From Sphagnum compactum (taxonomy: Eukaryota > Bryophyta > Sphagnopsida > Sphagnales), in NCBI GenBank assembly GCA_965153455.1, contig OZ234503.1:7470157-7534156 (forward strand): DNA of 64,000 nt, in the 5' to 3' direction. A program made the position numbers and the translations under genes. Below the pieces are notes generated by a model, which searched no databases, was not told the DNA's origin, and saw nothing but the letters and a program-made list of their open reading frames with translations. Below are positions 1 to 12,401 of this stretch, in pieces; within the stretch, counting starts at the first letter, position 1; the number at the start of each line of letters is the position of its first letter.

Positions 1-3000
1 CAGAATTTTCAAAATGGAAGACGACTTGAGGAGCTCAATATTCTACTAAGGGAAACTGTGATGGTTTGTCTCCTCCTATCCTCCTCTTCTGGCAACAAAG
101 TCAAAGAGCTGGTCACATTTCTTGTCTATTTTCTGGCTGAAATTTTTCTGTTTCACATCTCTTCTCTTCTTTCATTGAGTGATTTCAGTTGCACACGTGT
201 CTGTAGGTGAGGCGGTTAAAAGAGAATGTGATGGCACAGCTGCCACCCAAACGCAGGCAGGTTATTTGCTTGCAATTATCCACTGTTGATGTTAAAGAAG
301 CATGGGCAGCTTCAATTGTAAAAGATGGAGCTGCTCAGGAGGAACTTTGCAAATGTGGGTTCACAGTAAAGGGTGCCTGTGATTGTGAGGATGAGACGTC
401 AGAAGACAATGATAGTGATGATGAAGTCAATGCACCTGATAAAGTCCAGAGACGTGGCAAAAAACCGGCAGGAGCTGAAGTCTCCAGTTGTACTTTAGGA
501 GAACAGGGAATTGGAGTGGCAAAGCTCCGGGGTTTCCAGGAATGGTTGCTGAATAATCCTGTATTTGCAGCAGCCTCTGATCCAACCGGACCACAGGAAT
601 CAAACTGTAGCACCCAAAGCAAGATGATAATTTTTGCACATCATCATAAGGTCCTGGATGGCATCCAGGTACGACATACAGGTCCTCTTTGTTTTATGTG
701 AGCTATTCCATTAACCTACTGGGTACCTTGAACATAGGCTTCTGGTCATGTGGATTGGAGATCTTCACATGTATGCTATTTTGCCAGACATATGTCAATC
801 CACAAGCCAAAACAGTCATCAATAATTTATGTTTTTCTTTCGAGGTGTGTTGAGTTTTCTGATTGTGGAATGAGATATACTTGTGCAGGAATTTGTGCAA
901 AAGAATGCTGTTGAATTTGTGCGTATTGATGGAACAACTTCAGCTCAAGATCGTATGAAATATGTCAACCGTTTCCAAAACGAATTTAAGGTGATTGATG
1001 TGAACTCCCAGGCGACGCCATGTCTCCAATTCAAGATTTTGGTTGTCAGATGTTCTTCAGTTGCTGCAGCTCTGTCTCTATGTTCACTTCTTTGTGCACG
1101 TCTTCCTTGTACCTGTCATGTATGTATGTGTGCATAGGTTCTTCTGAACTCTGGTATGAATCATACATAACTGCTGCCTCTTGAATCCTCTTTCAGCATG
1201 TGGGCGAGTTTCCCATGATGCAAATATTTTTCCAAAATACATTGCTGTTTGTTCATGACCAACAACAATATGGTCATTAGAACCAGCTTGGAAAAGGCCT
1301 ACATCTACAGTACTTTCATTAGGGAAAGCCTTGGTTCTGGTTTTAATGGTGCTTGGAAAAATCGTTCAGGTCAAGGTGGCGATCATTGGAGTTACAGCTG
1401 GTGGTGTGGGGCTTAACCTCTCAGCAGCTCAGAGCGTTATTTTTGTTGAGTTGCCGAAATCTTCATCAGAGATGCTCCAGGTTTGGCCAAAAATGCATTC
1501 ACAATAGTGTGTATATTATCATACACAGTAGCAGGAGCAGAAGCAGCAGCTAGTCTTCAAATTTTGATCAACACACTGTGTAGGCCTAAACCTTCAACAA
1601 CACAATGATTACATGGGAAGAAAACATTTAGTGTCTGATTGTTTCTGTGCTGTGGTGGGACTGTGTAGGCTGAAGACAGAGCCCACAGGCTGGGTCAAAA
1701 GAATTCAATCAACATCTACATCTTCTGTGCTAAGGTGATTATCCTGAGCTGATCTTGCAATATGCAGCTGTGACATGACTAGATCAGTATTATACTCCAG
1801 GGTTGTTCTCTCCATGTGTATCTCAAGTCTTTGACACCCATCAGCAGATTTCTACAGAAATCATTTGATTTTGAAATGGCTTTTCAGGTTTGGTTTTCAG
1901 ACTATACAATGGAATACTAGTGCTTGGAGCATACAAACATGTGAACGGAAATCTCACAGAGCTAGACAACACCTAATTCCCCTCGAAGTAGGCTGGCCCT
2001 TCTTGTCTAGGGAGACAACTAAGTGAATTGATCCTTTAAACTATGCTCAGGGAAGTTTTTGTACAGGGAACAGCAGATGACATACGGTGGCAGTCTTTAA
2101 GCAGAAGTCTGGAGCAGGTTTCAACCATGACTAATGGTGCTGAACAGGCCATACCTGGGCTTGAGGTATTTTATTGCAACTTAGGGGTGATGGGTGCAGC
2201 TCACAGTTTGATATTTGGACTTGTAATAGTGTACCTCTCAGTGCACTTAAGGCATACTTCTTCCGTTTCTTGTAGTCACATGACAGTACAATGTCATGCA
2301 TTTGCTTCAAGAGAGTTATCAATGTCCCAATTTTATTCAAATGAACAGGAGGAGTAGTGACTTGCCTAACATACACACCAATAAATTAGCTTGCTTGTTT
2401 GTATGTAATTTCTTGCAGGTGGCAGCAGTGATCAACCATGCCTCAACTCCAGGTCCAGGAGCCATTGAGACATGTCTCAAATTCAGTGACCATGACCTCA
2501 ATGAGTCAGTGACTTCTTTGAAACAAAATGTTGCAACAGATGCAAATGTTGATGATGTCTTTCTTGATTCAGATACTCCCATGACCTTTCAGAATTTGAG
2601 CAAAACCACACCTCAAATGTCAGAAACACCTGCATGTATGGTGGACTCAATTAGCACTCCTGAACTCCTGGTGGTTTACAATGGGACTAGTAAGACCAGT
2701 TGTCACATGGATGGAATTTCAAGCCAACCTGAAAGGTTGGCTTTTTCTGTGAAAGAGAACTCAACTGTTGACTTTCCAGCAACTTCTTTGATGTTTGAGG
2801 TACATACATTCAACCCAATTCTAAGAACCTGGTTGCTAGAGAATGGTCATTCCTGATGAAGATGATGGTCTGATGGTGTTGACTGCACTCATTGTCAAGT
2901 TACCTTCAGTTTTTCGCCATGGAGATATCTCTGCAATTGCATAGATGTGATCATTGCACTCTAGCATCAGCTTTTAGGGACCTTTTCCTTGAGGTCAACA

Positions 3001-6000
3001 TGATGGATTGGATTTTTCTTATGTGGAAACAGGTGAGCTCAAACACAGGGCGCATCCACTTATATCTCCTTGATCTGGATTTGCCTAAGCCTCTAGGAAT
3101 AAATTTCCGACCAGAAGATCTTGAGAATTTAAGAACTGGGGCATGTGAAAAGGGTCGAAGTTTGCCCACTTGGTTTGTACACAGTATCACCCACCAAGAT
3201 GCAGCAATGTCTTTCTGGAACCAGTGGAGTCAGCTGCGGCCCGTGATCCGCAAGCGCCTTTCAGGGCGGCCGCTTTTATTACCATTGTCCTCAGAGCTAA
3301 GCTGCTTAAAGATCCAATCACAGTATACTGAAGGGGTAGTTTTTTTCCTTCCTTTTTTCCACTTTTGTGCCTCTCATTTTCTAATGAACAGAATTAATTT
3401 CTCAGATGCAGATTTACTCTGTTGAGATGGGGTGTGAGAGAAGTCACCAGGTTTATGGTTCAGGACAAGATCTTGTGACTAATTTGTGCAGTCTTGCATT
3501 TATCTGATGAAGGGCCTGTCCAAAGTGAGAAGCATACGCCGAGTAACCCCATCAGAGGAAGTTGGCCGTGCAGCACGTCCAGAAGGTGCAACATGGAAAA
3601 AAATCTCTTTCCACAAAAAGTCTGGGCTGAAAGAGAGTCGTACAGTCCAACTTTGGAGTGTCAGTGGTGCACCTTTGTGCAAATTTTGTCAACAACCCTG
3701 CAAGTAATAATCTGCATATGATCTGATGCATATGATCCCTCATGTGATGCCCTGTTGTGAAGAAAGGGAGTTGCAATGTATGTACCTGGCAGAAGATGAC
3801 CTTGCATTTGACTTTTTTCAGTTTGCTTACATATTGGTGATATTGGTGATATTGGTGGTGTTGATAGGGGCATTAGTGCAACAAGACCAGAGTGCTTTGA
3901 TGATCTATTTTGTAAGAGTGATTGTCTCGCTGACTATCTTCAAAGAACTAGTCAGCGCTACCTTCGAGAGGTATAATTCTAAGCTTTTTATGACAGTCGA
4001 TTTCCGATCTAAAAAATGTGTTGTGAGATCTTATAGCAGAGTGGAATCTAAGATCTATTCCATGCAAGTCCAGACATGTTTTTGAGTTCTCAACAATCCT
4101 GGTAACAGAATTTCAAGCATGTTCCTTGTGTTCTGGCCAACGTCCTGATGAACTGTGGGTGATGCTTGTGCCAAGTGCAGGAGCTATTTGAGCTGGAACA
4201 AGGGGTGTGTGTAAAATGTGGGCTGGACTGCCATAACCTGGTGCAACATATACAGCCATTAACGCTTGATGATCGCACTACTTACATACTCCAGACAGCT
4301 CCCCAATTTGACAGACATAAATGCTTGTATACTATCTTCTACCTTTCCCCAGTATCACTTCAGTACACCTCAGACCTTGAAAGTGCAGTGTGACAGTACA
4401 AACTTTTGGCATGTTGTGGGCTAAGTGGCAAAAATGTTAACTTGTCAACAATAGGTTGGAGCGGTTAGTGCGGGATCCATCAGAAGGGAATGCATGGCAT
4501 GCTGATCATATTGTTCCTGTGGCGGATGGTGGTGGTAAGTCCTTTCTACCTCCAAAAAAACTTGCATGTGTTTCTAGATGCACGTGTTCTCAGTTGCCAA
4601 TTCTCACTATGGGAGTATTACTATTGTATCTAAGGGAGACAATGGAAGACCCCCAAAACTGGCCATCAAAAATGACACTCCGCATATTTTGGGGAAGTTT
4701 CATAATTTTGAGGGTTTAAATATTATGTGTGGTGATGGTTTTTGAGTTCTCACATTCTGGTGGATTTGAAGAAGTGTGCATTCTTCTACAAAAAATGGCA
4801 GGGGAATGCCGATTGGAAAATATGCAAACACTATGTGTTGTGTGCCACACCAATGTGACAATTGAACAGAACCATCAAAGGCGATCTGAGCTGAAGAGAG
4901 CTCGACAACGCTTGCAAATGAGAGTCAAGAGGCTAAATGATCGTTTAAATGACAGAAAACGCTCACGATTGGAGGTTAGTCCAATTGTCAAAATCTGTTG
5001 CAGATCATGTTACAGGATAGTCTTCTCTGTATGTCTTAATAGAGGCATTGTCACTATTCGAGAAATTGTAAAGTCTTTGTACAGGGTGTAGGGTTTGGGT
5101 CATAAGGCATCTATTTTATCAGTGAATTCATAACTTTGGTATCATAACAGTCAAGAAATGAAGTGGAAAAAACCATGGGTTCAGAAGAAATAAACTACTC
5201 ATCTTGATGCTGCATGTGTGTCGTTCAGGCATTGAGTGTTTTAAGATGGATTGTGAAACAGGAGGGCTCCCTCAACTTAAATGATGCAGAAAAGAGAATG
5301 CAACAGGAGCTGTGCGATTCAAGCGAAAGTGATGATGACAAAGAATTGCTTGAAATCAACGTTGCTGGCAGTGCATACTCAGCTTCATCACCAAATCACA
5401 ATATTACCAACTTGAGGTCAACAGTTCTCCCAGTGGAAGATCAAGGATCACTAGATGAGCAACCTTTTGATGACGAAGTGTTGGTCAAGATCAAAGATAA
5501 AAGCAGTACATATCTGGCTAGTTCATCACAGACTGTTGTTGACTTGACCACTATTCTTGACGCAGCTGAAGACCAAGAATCATTAGCTGCACAAGTTACT
5601 GATGACAAAACAGTGGCAGACCACAAAGGCTCATCATCATGCTCAGGTCTGTCACTGAAACAAAAGGTTGATGTCAGCTTGAGAGCTGCCACTCTCACAG
5701 TGGATGATCAAGAATCACTGGGTATGCATCTTTCTGAATATCCAACCTTCCTTTGCAGATTTAATGCCATATTTGCAAATTATTTCTTAAAAGAACTACC
5801 AATCCTTTAATAGTAAAAAGTTTGGATTCCAGTGTAGCGTATCGATCATCTACAGGCCTCTGGCATAGCCTGGAGCTCTTGACATAGCCCAGCCTTCAGG
5901 CCAGCTATCATCTTCTATTTAGGGTTTAAACCCTGAACCAATATTTCTCCTATTTTCTACACAAATATTGCTTGATGCAAACCAATGTATGTTTTATTCA

Positions 6001-6244
6001 GAGTTTCTACTGTATACATAACTTTTGATCAACTGATCTGCATTACCGTATCCTTTTCTAATGCACAATTTTGTTTGCCATGATTGCAGATGACAATCAA
6101 GACAATAACTTTAGCAGTGAAAGTGAGAGTCATGGCTGCACAGGCGCTGCACCTGCAGCAGAAGGCTTGGTATCAGAGGAGTCCCTCTTCACTAAACCAC
6201 TTTTCTCTCTAAAACTGCTCAACACCTTGTTGCATAGAGCATGA
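1..6244 (+). CDS. ZRANB3: ZRANB3-like DNA annealing helicase / HNH endonuclease (5' end outside window)
   Basis: Proposed exons: 1-63, 207-668, 889-990, 1370-1480, 1669-1734, 2067-2165, 2419-2799, 3033-3335, 3492-3703, 3868-3970, 4181-4326, 4455-4534, 4802-4974, 5229-5721, 6090-6244. All junctions are GT-AG, the phases agree, and the total (2949 nt) is an exact number of codons, giving 982 residues in the window. The first exons carry the C-terminal half of an SNF2 helicase core: RRLKENVMAQLPPKRRQ, motif V-like TAGGVGLNL, and motif VI QAEDRAHRLGQ. A cysteine-rich block (CKFCQQPC, FCKSDC, CVKCGLDC) follows around residues 590-660. Then comes an HNH nuclease signature, AWHADHIVPV...NMQTLCVVCH, around residues 690-730. 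A Ser/Asp-rich tail ends at TGA 6242-6244. SNF2 plus HNH is the ZRANB3 arrangement. Family members remodel stalled replication forks in the nucleus and cut branched DNA. I see no clear PCNA-binding box in the tail. The ATPase lobe lies upstream of the window. Confidence 0.9.
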
Positions 6245-8947
6245 TTTAACAAGCTGTGAAGGCTAATAAAGCCTCTTGTATTATGAACAGTTGAGATTCT
6301 AGTTCTGATTCTAAACCTTTGTTTCACTTCAATGAATAGGTACCTCAATGAATATGATCTGACACAATACTTAGTGTCTTGATGCTCAATAGGTAGTGAA
6401 AGAACATACCACGACACTGGTAGCAGTTTTGTGATTGTATAGGAGATGTTTCTGGTACCATCATTCTCTCTCAAAATGGGTTTCTGGGAAGATCCAATTG
6501 ATCTGAAGGTGTTGTTTTCACGGGCATGGAACTCAAATGGGATCTGTGTTTTGCAGCATTGCTGTTTGTAAAGAAGGTTTTCTAGCTCTACTATGATTGT
6601 TCTGCAAAGTTTTCTGGTTTCACTGAGGTTTGCTGTTTCTTACACCATCTTTGTTCTATCTAGTATTGTTTGTAGTGAACACTCCAATACTCTCTACCTA
6701 TGGCAGATGTTTAGCACAATATAATTTGCAGAAGGTCTAGCTGAAAAAATGAATTTTCTTTTGTTGAAATTGTTGAGAACTATTTCTTGTGCCAACCATT
6801 GGGTTACTATTACAAATATATGATTGGTGTATTGTTTTATCTCAAAGATTTCAAGGATTGTAGGTAGGCATTGTGATGCAGATGACATTTGTCTTTTTCT
6901 GTTGTATTTGGAGCAATTGTGTGAAGGACGACTGTGGAGTACATGCATTCAATTTCAACATCTGAATTATGCACATATACTAGGAAATAATCCTAGCAAA
7001 CAATTTGTGGAGCTTTGAGAGTGAGGTTGGGGTTTATGCATATGCAAAAGTGCTGTGTCTTGATTTTACTATGAGATCCTGAGTAAAATGCAAATCATAG
7101 TGTGGGAGTTTGCGGAGCAATCTCAATCCTCTCAAAGATGGATGACAATGGATAGGGACACTTCTTTCACAAAAATCCTTTGCATGTGTAGAACTCCTTA
7201 TTTTCATGTTGAAAAAATGTGAGAATTTGCGCCCCAAAAAAACATTGTTGCACAACACTCATACTCAATTTCAAAGTGAAGTATAACTAAAATAAGAACA
7301 ATCAGACTTTCTACAGTATTTCAGCAACTTTGTTCACAAAGTATGCACATCATTCAGTAGAAAATAAAAAAACTTCACATGACAAAGAGACATCAAACTG
7401 TGACATGTCTGTAACCTCAAACCATCCAACAAAAGTTACCCATAAATGGTTTTGATTCTCCTCTTCTCAAAATGTCACAGCAACTCAATGGGAACATTCA
7501 AGTGGAGAATCTGCAGCCAATCTTCCAGAAATATACTTGAGCAAACTACAGGCAGATGATGAGTATGTCTTAAACAATGAACCTTACACTAAGATTAATG
7601 GTGACAATGGTGAACATAATTATCAGCTGAAAGTAGCCAACCTAATTAAAAGCAATTGTCTGCTTGAAAGTCTCAAAGCTGTTTTGATGACTCAATTTTA
7701 CCCATTTCCAGTATTTTGTGTACACTTTGTTAAAAGCAAGTTCATACATTCATATGTCAAGCCCGGTGGTAGAAAAGAATTTCAGGAGAGGCTGCAGAGG
7801 CCTGAGCTCAAACAATCTAGAACTTTTTACTTGGCAAATAATACTTATGTTGTGAATTATATTACTGAAAGCATCAAGTTGCAATCTTGCCCTTTCTTTG
7901 ATGAATTCTGAAGCTCAGAATAACTTATCTCTCGGACTTTGAAAACCTCAGCTTAGCCATTTCATTCAGGGTGGACATAACCAGCAAAAGAACTGTTATC
8001 CAAATATCCATATCTGGAGTCAGTTTGTTCATGAAAACCAGCACATCCATCTCAATCAATCTTTTAACCCCAGCCCCGTTCTATGTTTCCATTTCCAAAA
8101 TCATGGAGCTCATTAAGGTTATATCATGCCAAAAAAGAGAATCTATCATTCCTCACAGACCCAAGAGATTTATTGATAGACTGAGAAACAATCACCACCT
8201 GACACAAAGGTCTCTGATCTTGATAAGCACTCAAGAAGCCCCCTTTTGTATGGGAGGGCTGCTCCCAGGCAGTAGTGAAGCCTAAAAGGCATTGGTTTGT
8301 TATGAATTGTTATCACAGTGCTGGCACTTGTGGAGAGATTTGAAACCAAACCACAACTCACGAAAAATTCAAAATTTTATCAGAATCTCCAAGCAAAACT
8401 TCCACCCACAAAATTATTTACTGTGCCATAATTGAGGATAAAATTGTTTTGATTCCTCATAAGATTTCCCCTGGCACAAAATCTTCAAGTCAATTGAATA
8501 TGGGTTCTCAATAGATCAAATATTGCAATTGCTAATTGAGATAAGTTTGAGAAACTATTTCAGACCATGAACAACAAAAAGCATATTTATGTTTCTTATG
8601 GTTGTTCTGCTAGTTCTCAATGACAAAGTCTGACCAGCGTTGTACATACAAGATCAAAGGATCCTCCTTCCTTATCATGATTGTGAAAATGGATGCACAA
8701 AACCTTTGGGAACTCTAGATCTGAAATGGAATGTGGGCTTACATCAATTCCAATCCCAAGTTTGTCCCAGGTTTCATGCATTTTAGTCTCCTGTTTGTCA
8801 TCGTCTAGCTCCCTCAGCTGTTGAGCATCTTCTCTCCAGCTTGAGATCAGTTGAAGAAGACATTTCTCTGTCAAACTTTCTTTCCTCAAGTCCATGTGTG
8901 ATGGGATGACTACAGCCACATTCTAGCATTTTTAGCACACTTGAAGA
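6245..8947. other. Spacer between the convergent ZRANB3-like and FtsZ genes
   Basis: This stretch must hold the 3' untranslated ends of two convergent genes. Open frames of 100-124 codons exist at 7537-7911 (+), 7971-8285 (+) and 8617-8919 (-). None resembles a family I recognise, none has a clear ATG context, and all have AT-rich, spacer-like composition. I see no RNA gene or mobile element here. Confidence 0.5.
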
Positions 8948-11219
8948 TCATCTCAAGCTCCTGATCACACTGGTTCGCCTGCTGTCTCTTCTGCGCAGAA
9001 TTTCAGGCACTGGAGTCAGCTTTGATCTATTTGGGTTCTGCTTCCAGTAAAAGATGTCATCATCAACAGTACGCATATCTTTCTGGTCAACGATTCCTGG
9101 ATCTTGAAACCCTGTTGCAATCACAGTCATGCGGACCATGCCTTGATAGCCCTCATCAATGACAGCACCAAAAATCACATTTGCATTTGGGTCTGCCATG
9201 CTGTAGACAATCTCAGCTGCTACAGTGACCTCATGGAGTGTAAGATCACTTCCACCTGTAACATTGTACACAACACCCATTGGTCTTGAGACAGAACGGA
9301 GAAGTGGAGACATTATGGCTGAACGTGCCACATCCTCTGCACGATTCTTGCCAAATCCAACACCAATCCCCAGCATTGCACTCCCTGCATTCGACATGAT
9401 TGCTTTCACATCGGCAAAATCTACATTGACCAGGCCTGGAACAGTTATGATGTCCGAGATACCCTGCACCCCCTGCAACTCAACTTTGGTCATGACTTGC
9501 TGTGATGTTGTGGTGGCCTATATGACGACAAGAAATGTATTCTGTTTTGTAGAAAACTTATTCTGTTCCTTCTATGCAGGTGAAGCAACATACCTGACGT
9601 AAAACATCATCTGCAAGTTGGAAAGCTTCTAGCATACTGGTTTCCTCTTCAACTGTTTCAAGCAGGCGATCGTTCGGGACTACAACCACAGTGTCAGCTG
9701 CATGGCGCATCACCTCAACAGCTTGCTTGGCGTCACGAGCCCTGCGTAGACCCTCAAATGCAAAGGGTTCTGTAACAATGCCAATTGTCAATGCCCCCAT
9801 GGCTTTTGCCAACCTTGCAATCACTGGACCTGCCAATGAAAAAGCTTTGAGTCTGTTAAATGTGTAGCGACACACAATGCCTGTGATCATACATATCAAT
9901 GAAATTGCAGAGAAATCTCCACAACAACAATTTGAAGGCAACAAGACAATGAGTGCAGTCATAACCTTATGAGAGAGAGTCGCTCACAAAGTGTCAGACC
10001 ATCACCTTCATCACAAATAACAGTGAAGAAGAGCGGCCATGACTACCCACTGACTTCATCAGCTCCCAAGGCGGGCAGGGTGTAGATAAGTACATATAAT
10101 GAAATGCCCAAAAAATCTGTGATCATATCAATGCTCTTGTGCAAAATATGCAAAGAAATCTGGAAGCAGAGAGTAATGGTAGAGAGAGGAACCTGCCCCC
10201 GAGCCTGTGCCGCCTCCCATTCCTGCAGCAATGAACACCAGATCAGCACCTTCCAGTGCCATGGAAAGCTCTGCTAGTGACTCGGTTGCTGACTCTTCAC
10301 CAACCAAAGTCTTTCCTCCTGTGCCCCTTCCTTGTGTGGTTTCTCGACCAATCTGCAGCTTGTGGGGAGCCAAGGATCTGCCCAAGGCTTGTATATCCGT
10401 ATTGATGGCCCAGAATTCCACATTCAGAAGGCCTGACCTAATCATCTCATTCACTGCATTGCATCCACCACCTCCAACGCCTACAACCTTGATCAATGCA
10501 CTTCCTGACAGACTTCTCTCTTCTCTTCTCATCGCTACCTCATCCTCCAACTTGATGACTTCATGATGCAAATTGGAGGCAAATGTGTTTGTTGCCATGG
10601 ACAGGGTGAAGAGGTCTGCTTCCTCAGAAGGCAAGACATGGCCATCTTCTTCATATCGTGATGATGCAAACTGCTTCCTATCTTCTCTCATCTTCCTCCA
10701 ACCACCTGCTGCCAATTGGCTGCAGAGGAAGCTCCCACCATTCTGGTAAACCGGAAAGTCCAAATTAGCATCCAAAGAGGCAGCTGAAAAACTTTCTTTT
10801 CAAGCTTACTCACCATTTCATAACCAGACCGTCAAACCCTAAGCCACTTCTGCTGCTCCCCACAAGAAAGCAATTTCCATAACCCAGATTCTTGAAAAAC
10901 AGCACAAATAATTAAAAAAGCCTCCTCAGGTGTGCTTTTCCCAGAACTAGAAAATGGTTTTTATCGAGCTCCTGAAGAAGAGAAAAAATGCCTGTACCTT
11001 AAAACCCTAAACCCTAAAACTCTGATTTGAAAATTTCCATACCTTGAATGCGTTGGTGTTGTTCCATAGCTTCAAACCTCCCACTGTGCTGCTGCTGCTG
11101 CTGCTGGCGCCACAATGAGAAGCTGCTACATCATAGCGCAATTGAGAGAACGGCAACGATCCGAGACTCCAAGACGCACATCCAATACTGCAAAAGCTTC
11201 CCACCTGCAGCAGCATCAT
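8948..11219 (-). CDS. FTSZ: Plastid-type FtsZ division GTPase, FtsZ2-like and divergent
   Basis: Proposed exons on the minus strand: 11219-11043, 10890-10814, 10791-10193, 9829-9594, 9472-8948 (537 residues). The last three exons are secure; the first two and the 10791 acceptor are tentative. Residues 1-85 are Ser/hydroxyl-rich and low in acidic residues, like a chloroplast transit peptide. The GTPase fold shows [12 protein letters not shown] near 190, EFWAINTD near 210, the tubulin signature GGGTGSG near 280, and the synergy-loop region NVDFADV in the last exon. The C-terminus has VPEILRRR, matching the FtsZ C-terminal peptide (IPEFLRxR) that plant FtsZ2 keeps and FtsZ1 lacks. FtsZ forms the stromal Z-ring; FtsZ2 binds ARC6 through this peptide. 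Oddities are [10 protein letters not shown] where FtsZ normally has GGNPxxGxxA, and an FtsZ1-like [16 protein letters not shown] stretch. It could be an FtsZ2 paralogue or an FtsZ3-type copy of seedless plants. The last acceptor at 9472 is chosen because [15 protein letters not shown] is uninterrupted in the family. Confidence 0.88.
11003..11020. promoter_or_regulatory. Telo-box pair in the 5' part of the FtsZ gene
   Basis: Two adjoining AAACCCTAA-type units lie just inside the first proposed FtsZ intron, about 200 bp from the putative start codon. Such boxes are common near transcription starts of plant housekeeping genes. Function here is inferred from position only. Confidence 0.4.
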
Positions 11220-11385
11220 CACATCCTAGTTGATAATGACCTTCTTGTCATGGAAAGAAACTCTTGCCACTCTCGAGTTTGGCGCAATTGCTCCACAACA
11301 AAACCTCCACACTTCCACTTTGCACATGAGCACACACTTGGGTACCTCTCTAAATCCTGTTCCAATACTTGCAAGTTCTCCTTTT

Positions 11386-11402
11386 GAGAGAGAGAGAGAG
11401 AG
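11386..11402. repeat. GA/CT microsatellite upstream of FtsZ
   Basis: A short GA dinucleotide run, read as CT on the FtsZ coding strand, lies about 170 bp upstream of the proposed start codon. CT-rich tracts are typical of plant 5' untranslated leaders, so this may lie in the FtsZ leader or core promoter. Confidence 0.55.
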
Positions 11403-11640
11403 GAGGAAGGGTAGCTTTTTTGGGGGGATTTTGGTGTTCCCACCACGTTCTCAATGTGTCCCACCCAACTGTTCCCAATGATGTATCCACCATGTTCCCC
11501 AAGTTCTCAATGTGTTCACCAAGATGTACCCATCAAAGGATTTCTATACCTCCTTTGGTAGGGTCTATGACTTGTTTACACACATCACCCTTTTGAAGTA
11601 CCCTATGTACTACTACCCCGGCAACTTTAACACTAATTAT

Positions 11641-11826
11641 ATTATTTTCAAAGATGTATATATATATATATATATAACATTATGAAAAAATCATGTTCGT
11701 TGCAATTTGTCTGTTTAGTTATAATTTAATTTTATATTATTTTCAAAGATGTTGAGATATATATAACATTATGAGAAAATCATGTTCGTTGCAACTTGTC
11801 TATTTAGTTATAATTTAATTCAATCA
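11641..11826. repeat. Imperfect tandem duplication, unit about 95 bp
   Basis: Two adjoining copies begin at 11641 and 11736 with ATTATTTTCAAAGATG. Both continue through (TA)n, AACATTATGA, AAATCATGTTCGTTGCAA and TTTAGTTATAATTTAATT. They differ by a few substitutions and by the length of the TA run. The spacer is AT-rich with no coding signal. Confidence 0.8.
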
Positions 11827-12194
11827 AACATTTTTTAGTTACAATCTGGTTCTATCGAACACTTTCTGGTTACATCGAATGAGTTGCAACGAATATAATT
11901 TTATCATAATATAATTTTATTTTTTAAATAATGAAATTATGTGACAAAAATATTAAATTTTCAAGAATATTTTATTTGTTGAAATGAATTTTTTTATTTA
12001 ATTAATTATTTGACAAATATGTTTTGAAACTATCGAGATATTATGATATATGTGATTTTATGTCCCTATTGTTAGTTGTATTAATTAGTGTACAAGTAGA
12101 TGTACATTATTTCATAAAATTGATTGGAATTTGGGAGCAAATATCATTTCAGACAATTGGTGAAAAAAATAAAAATATATATAAGAATAATTAT

Positions 12195-12401
12195 AAACAT
12201 TGATTGATCACCAAAAATAGGAAATCAAGAAGAAAACATTAAAGCAAATGTAACTATAATTGAAAACATTAATTAAACATCAAAAATGACAATTTTAAGG
12301 GAAACAACAAGAGCAAATGGAAGGGCAACTAAAAACATTGATTGAACACCAAAGGAAAAAAATCAAGGAAACAACAAAAGCACACATGGCAATGAAATTT
12401 A
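12195..12401. repeat. Three degenerate tandem copies, unit about 69 bp
   Basis: Copies start near 12195, 12264 and 12333 with AAACATTGATTGA-like sequence, followed by an A-rich stretch and a GCAAATGG- or GCACACATGG-like tail. They are noncoding and diverged. Confidence 0.65.

Noticed and set aside
7537-8285. Open frames of 104-124 codons between the ZRANB3-like and FtsZ genes
   Set aside because: They resemble no known family, lack a good ATG, and lie in the 3' regions of two convergent genes. Their composition is that of spacer.
8617-8919. 100-codon minus-strand frame just downstream of FtsZ
   Set aside because: It lies in the likely FtsZ 3' untranslated region, has no recognised domain, and is in another frame from FtsZ. 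Not supported as a gene or exon.
9473-9493. Extra residues (QVMTKVELQ) at the start of the last FtsZ exon using an upstream acceptor
   Set aside because: The family runs uninterrupted from LRQ to GVQGISD, so the acceptor at 9472 fits better. The upstream acceptor would insert a non-conserved stretch.
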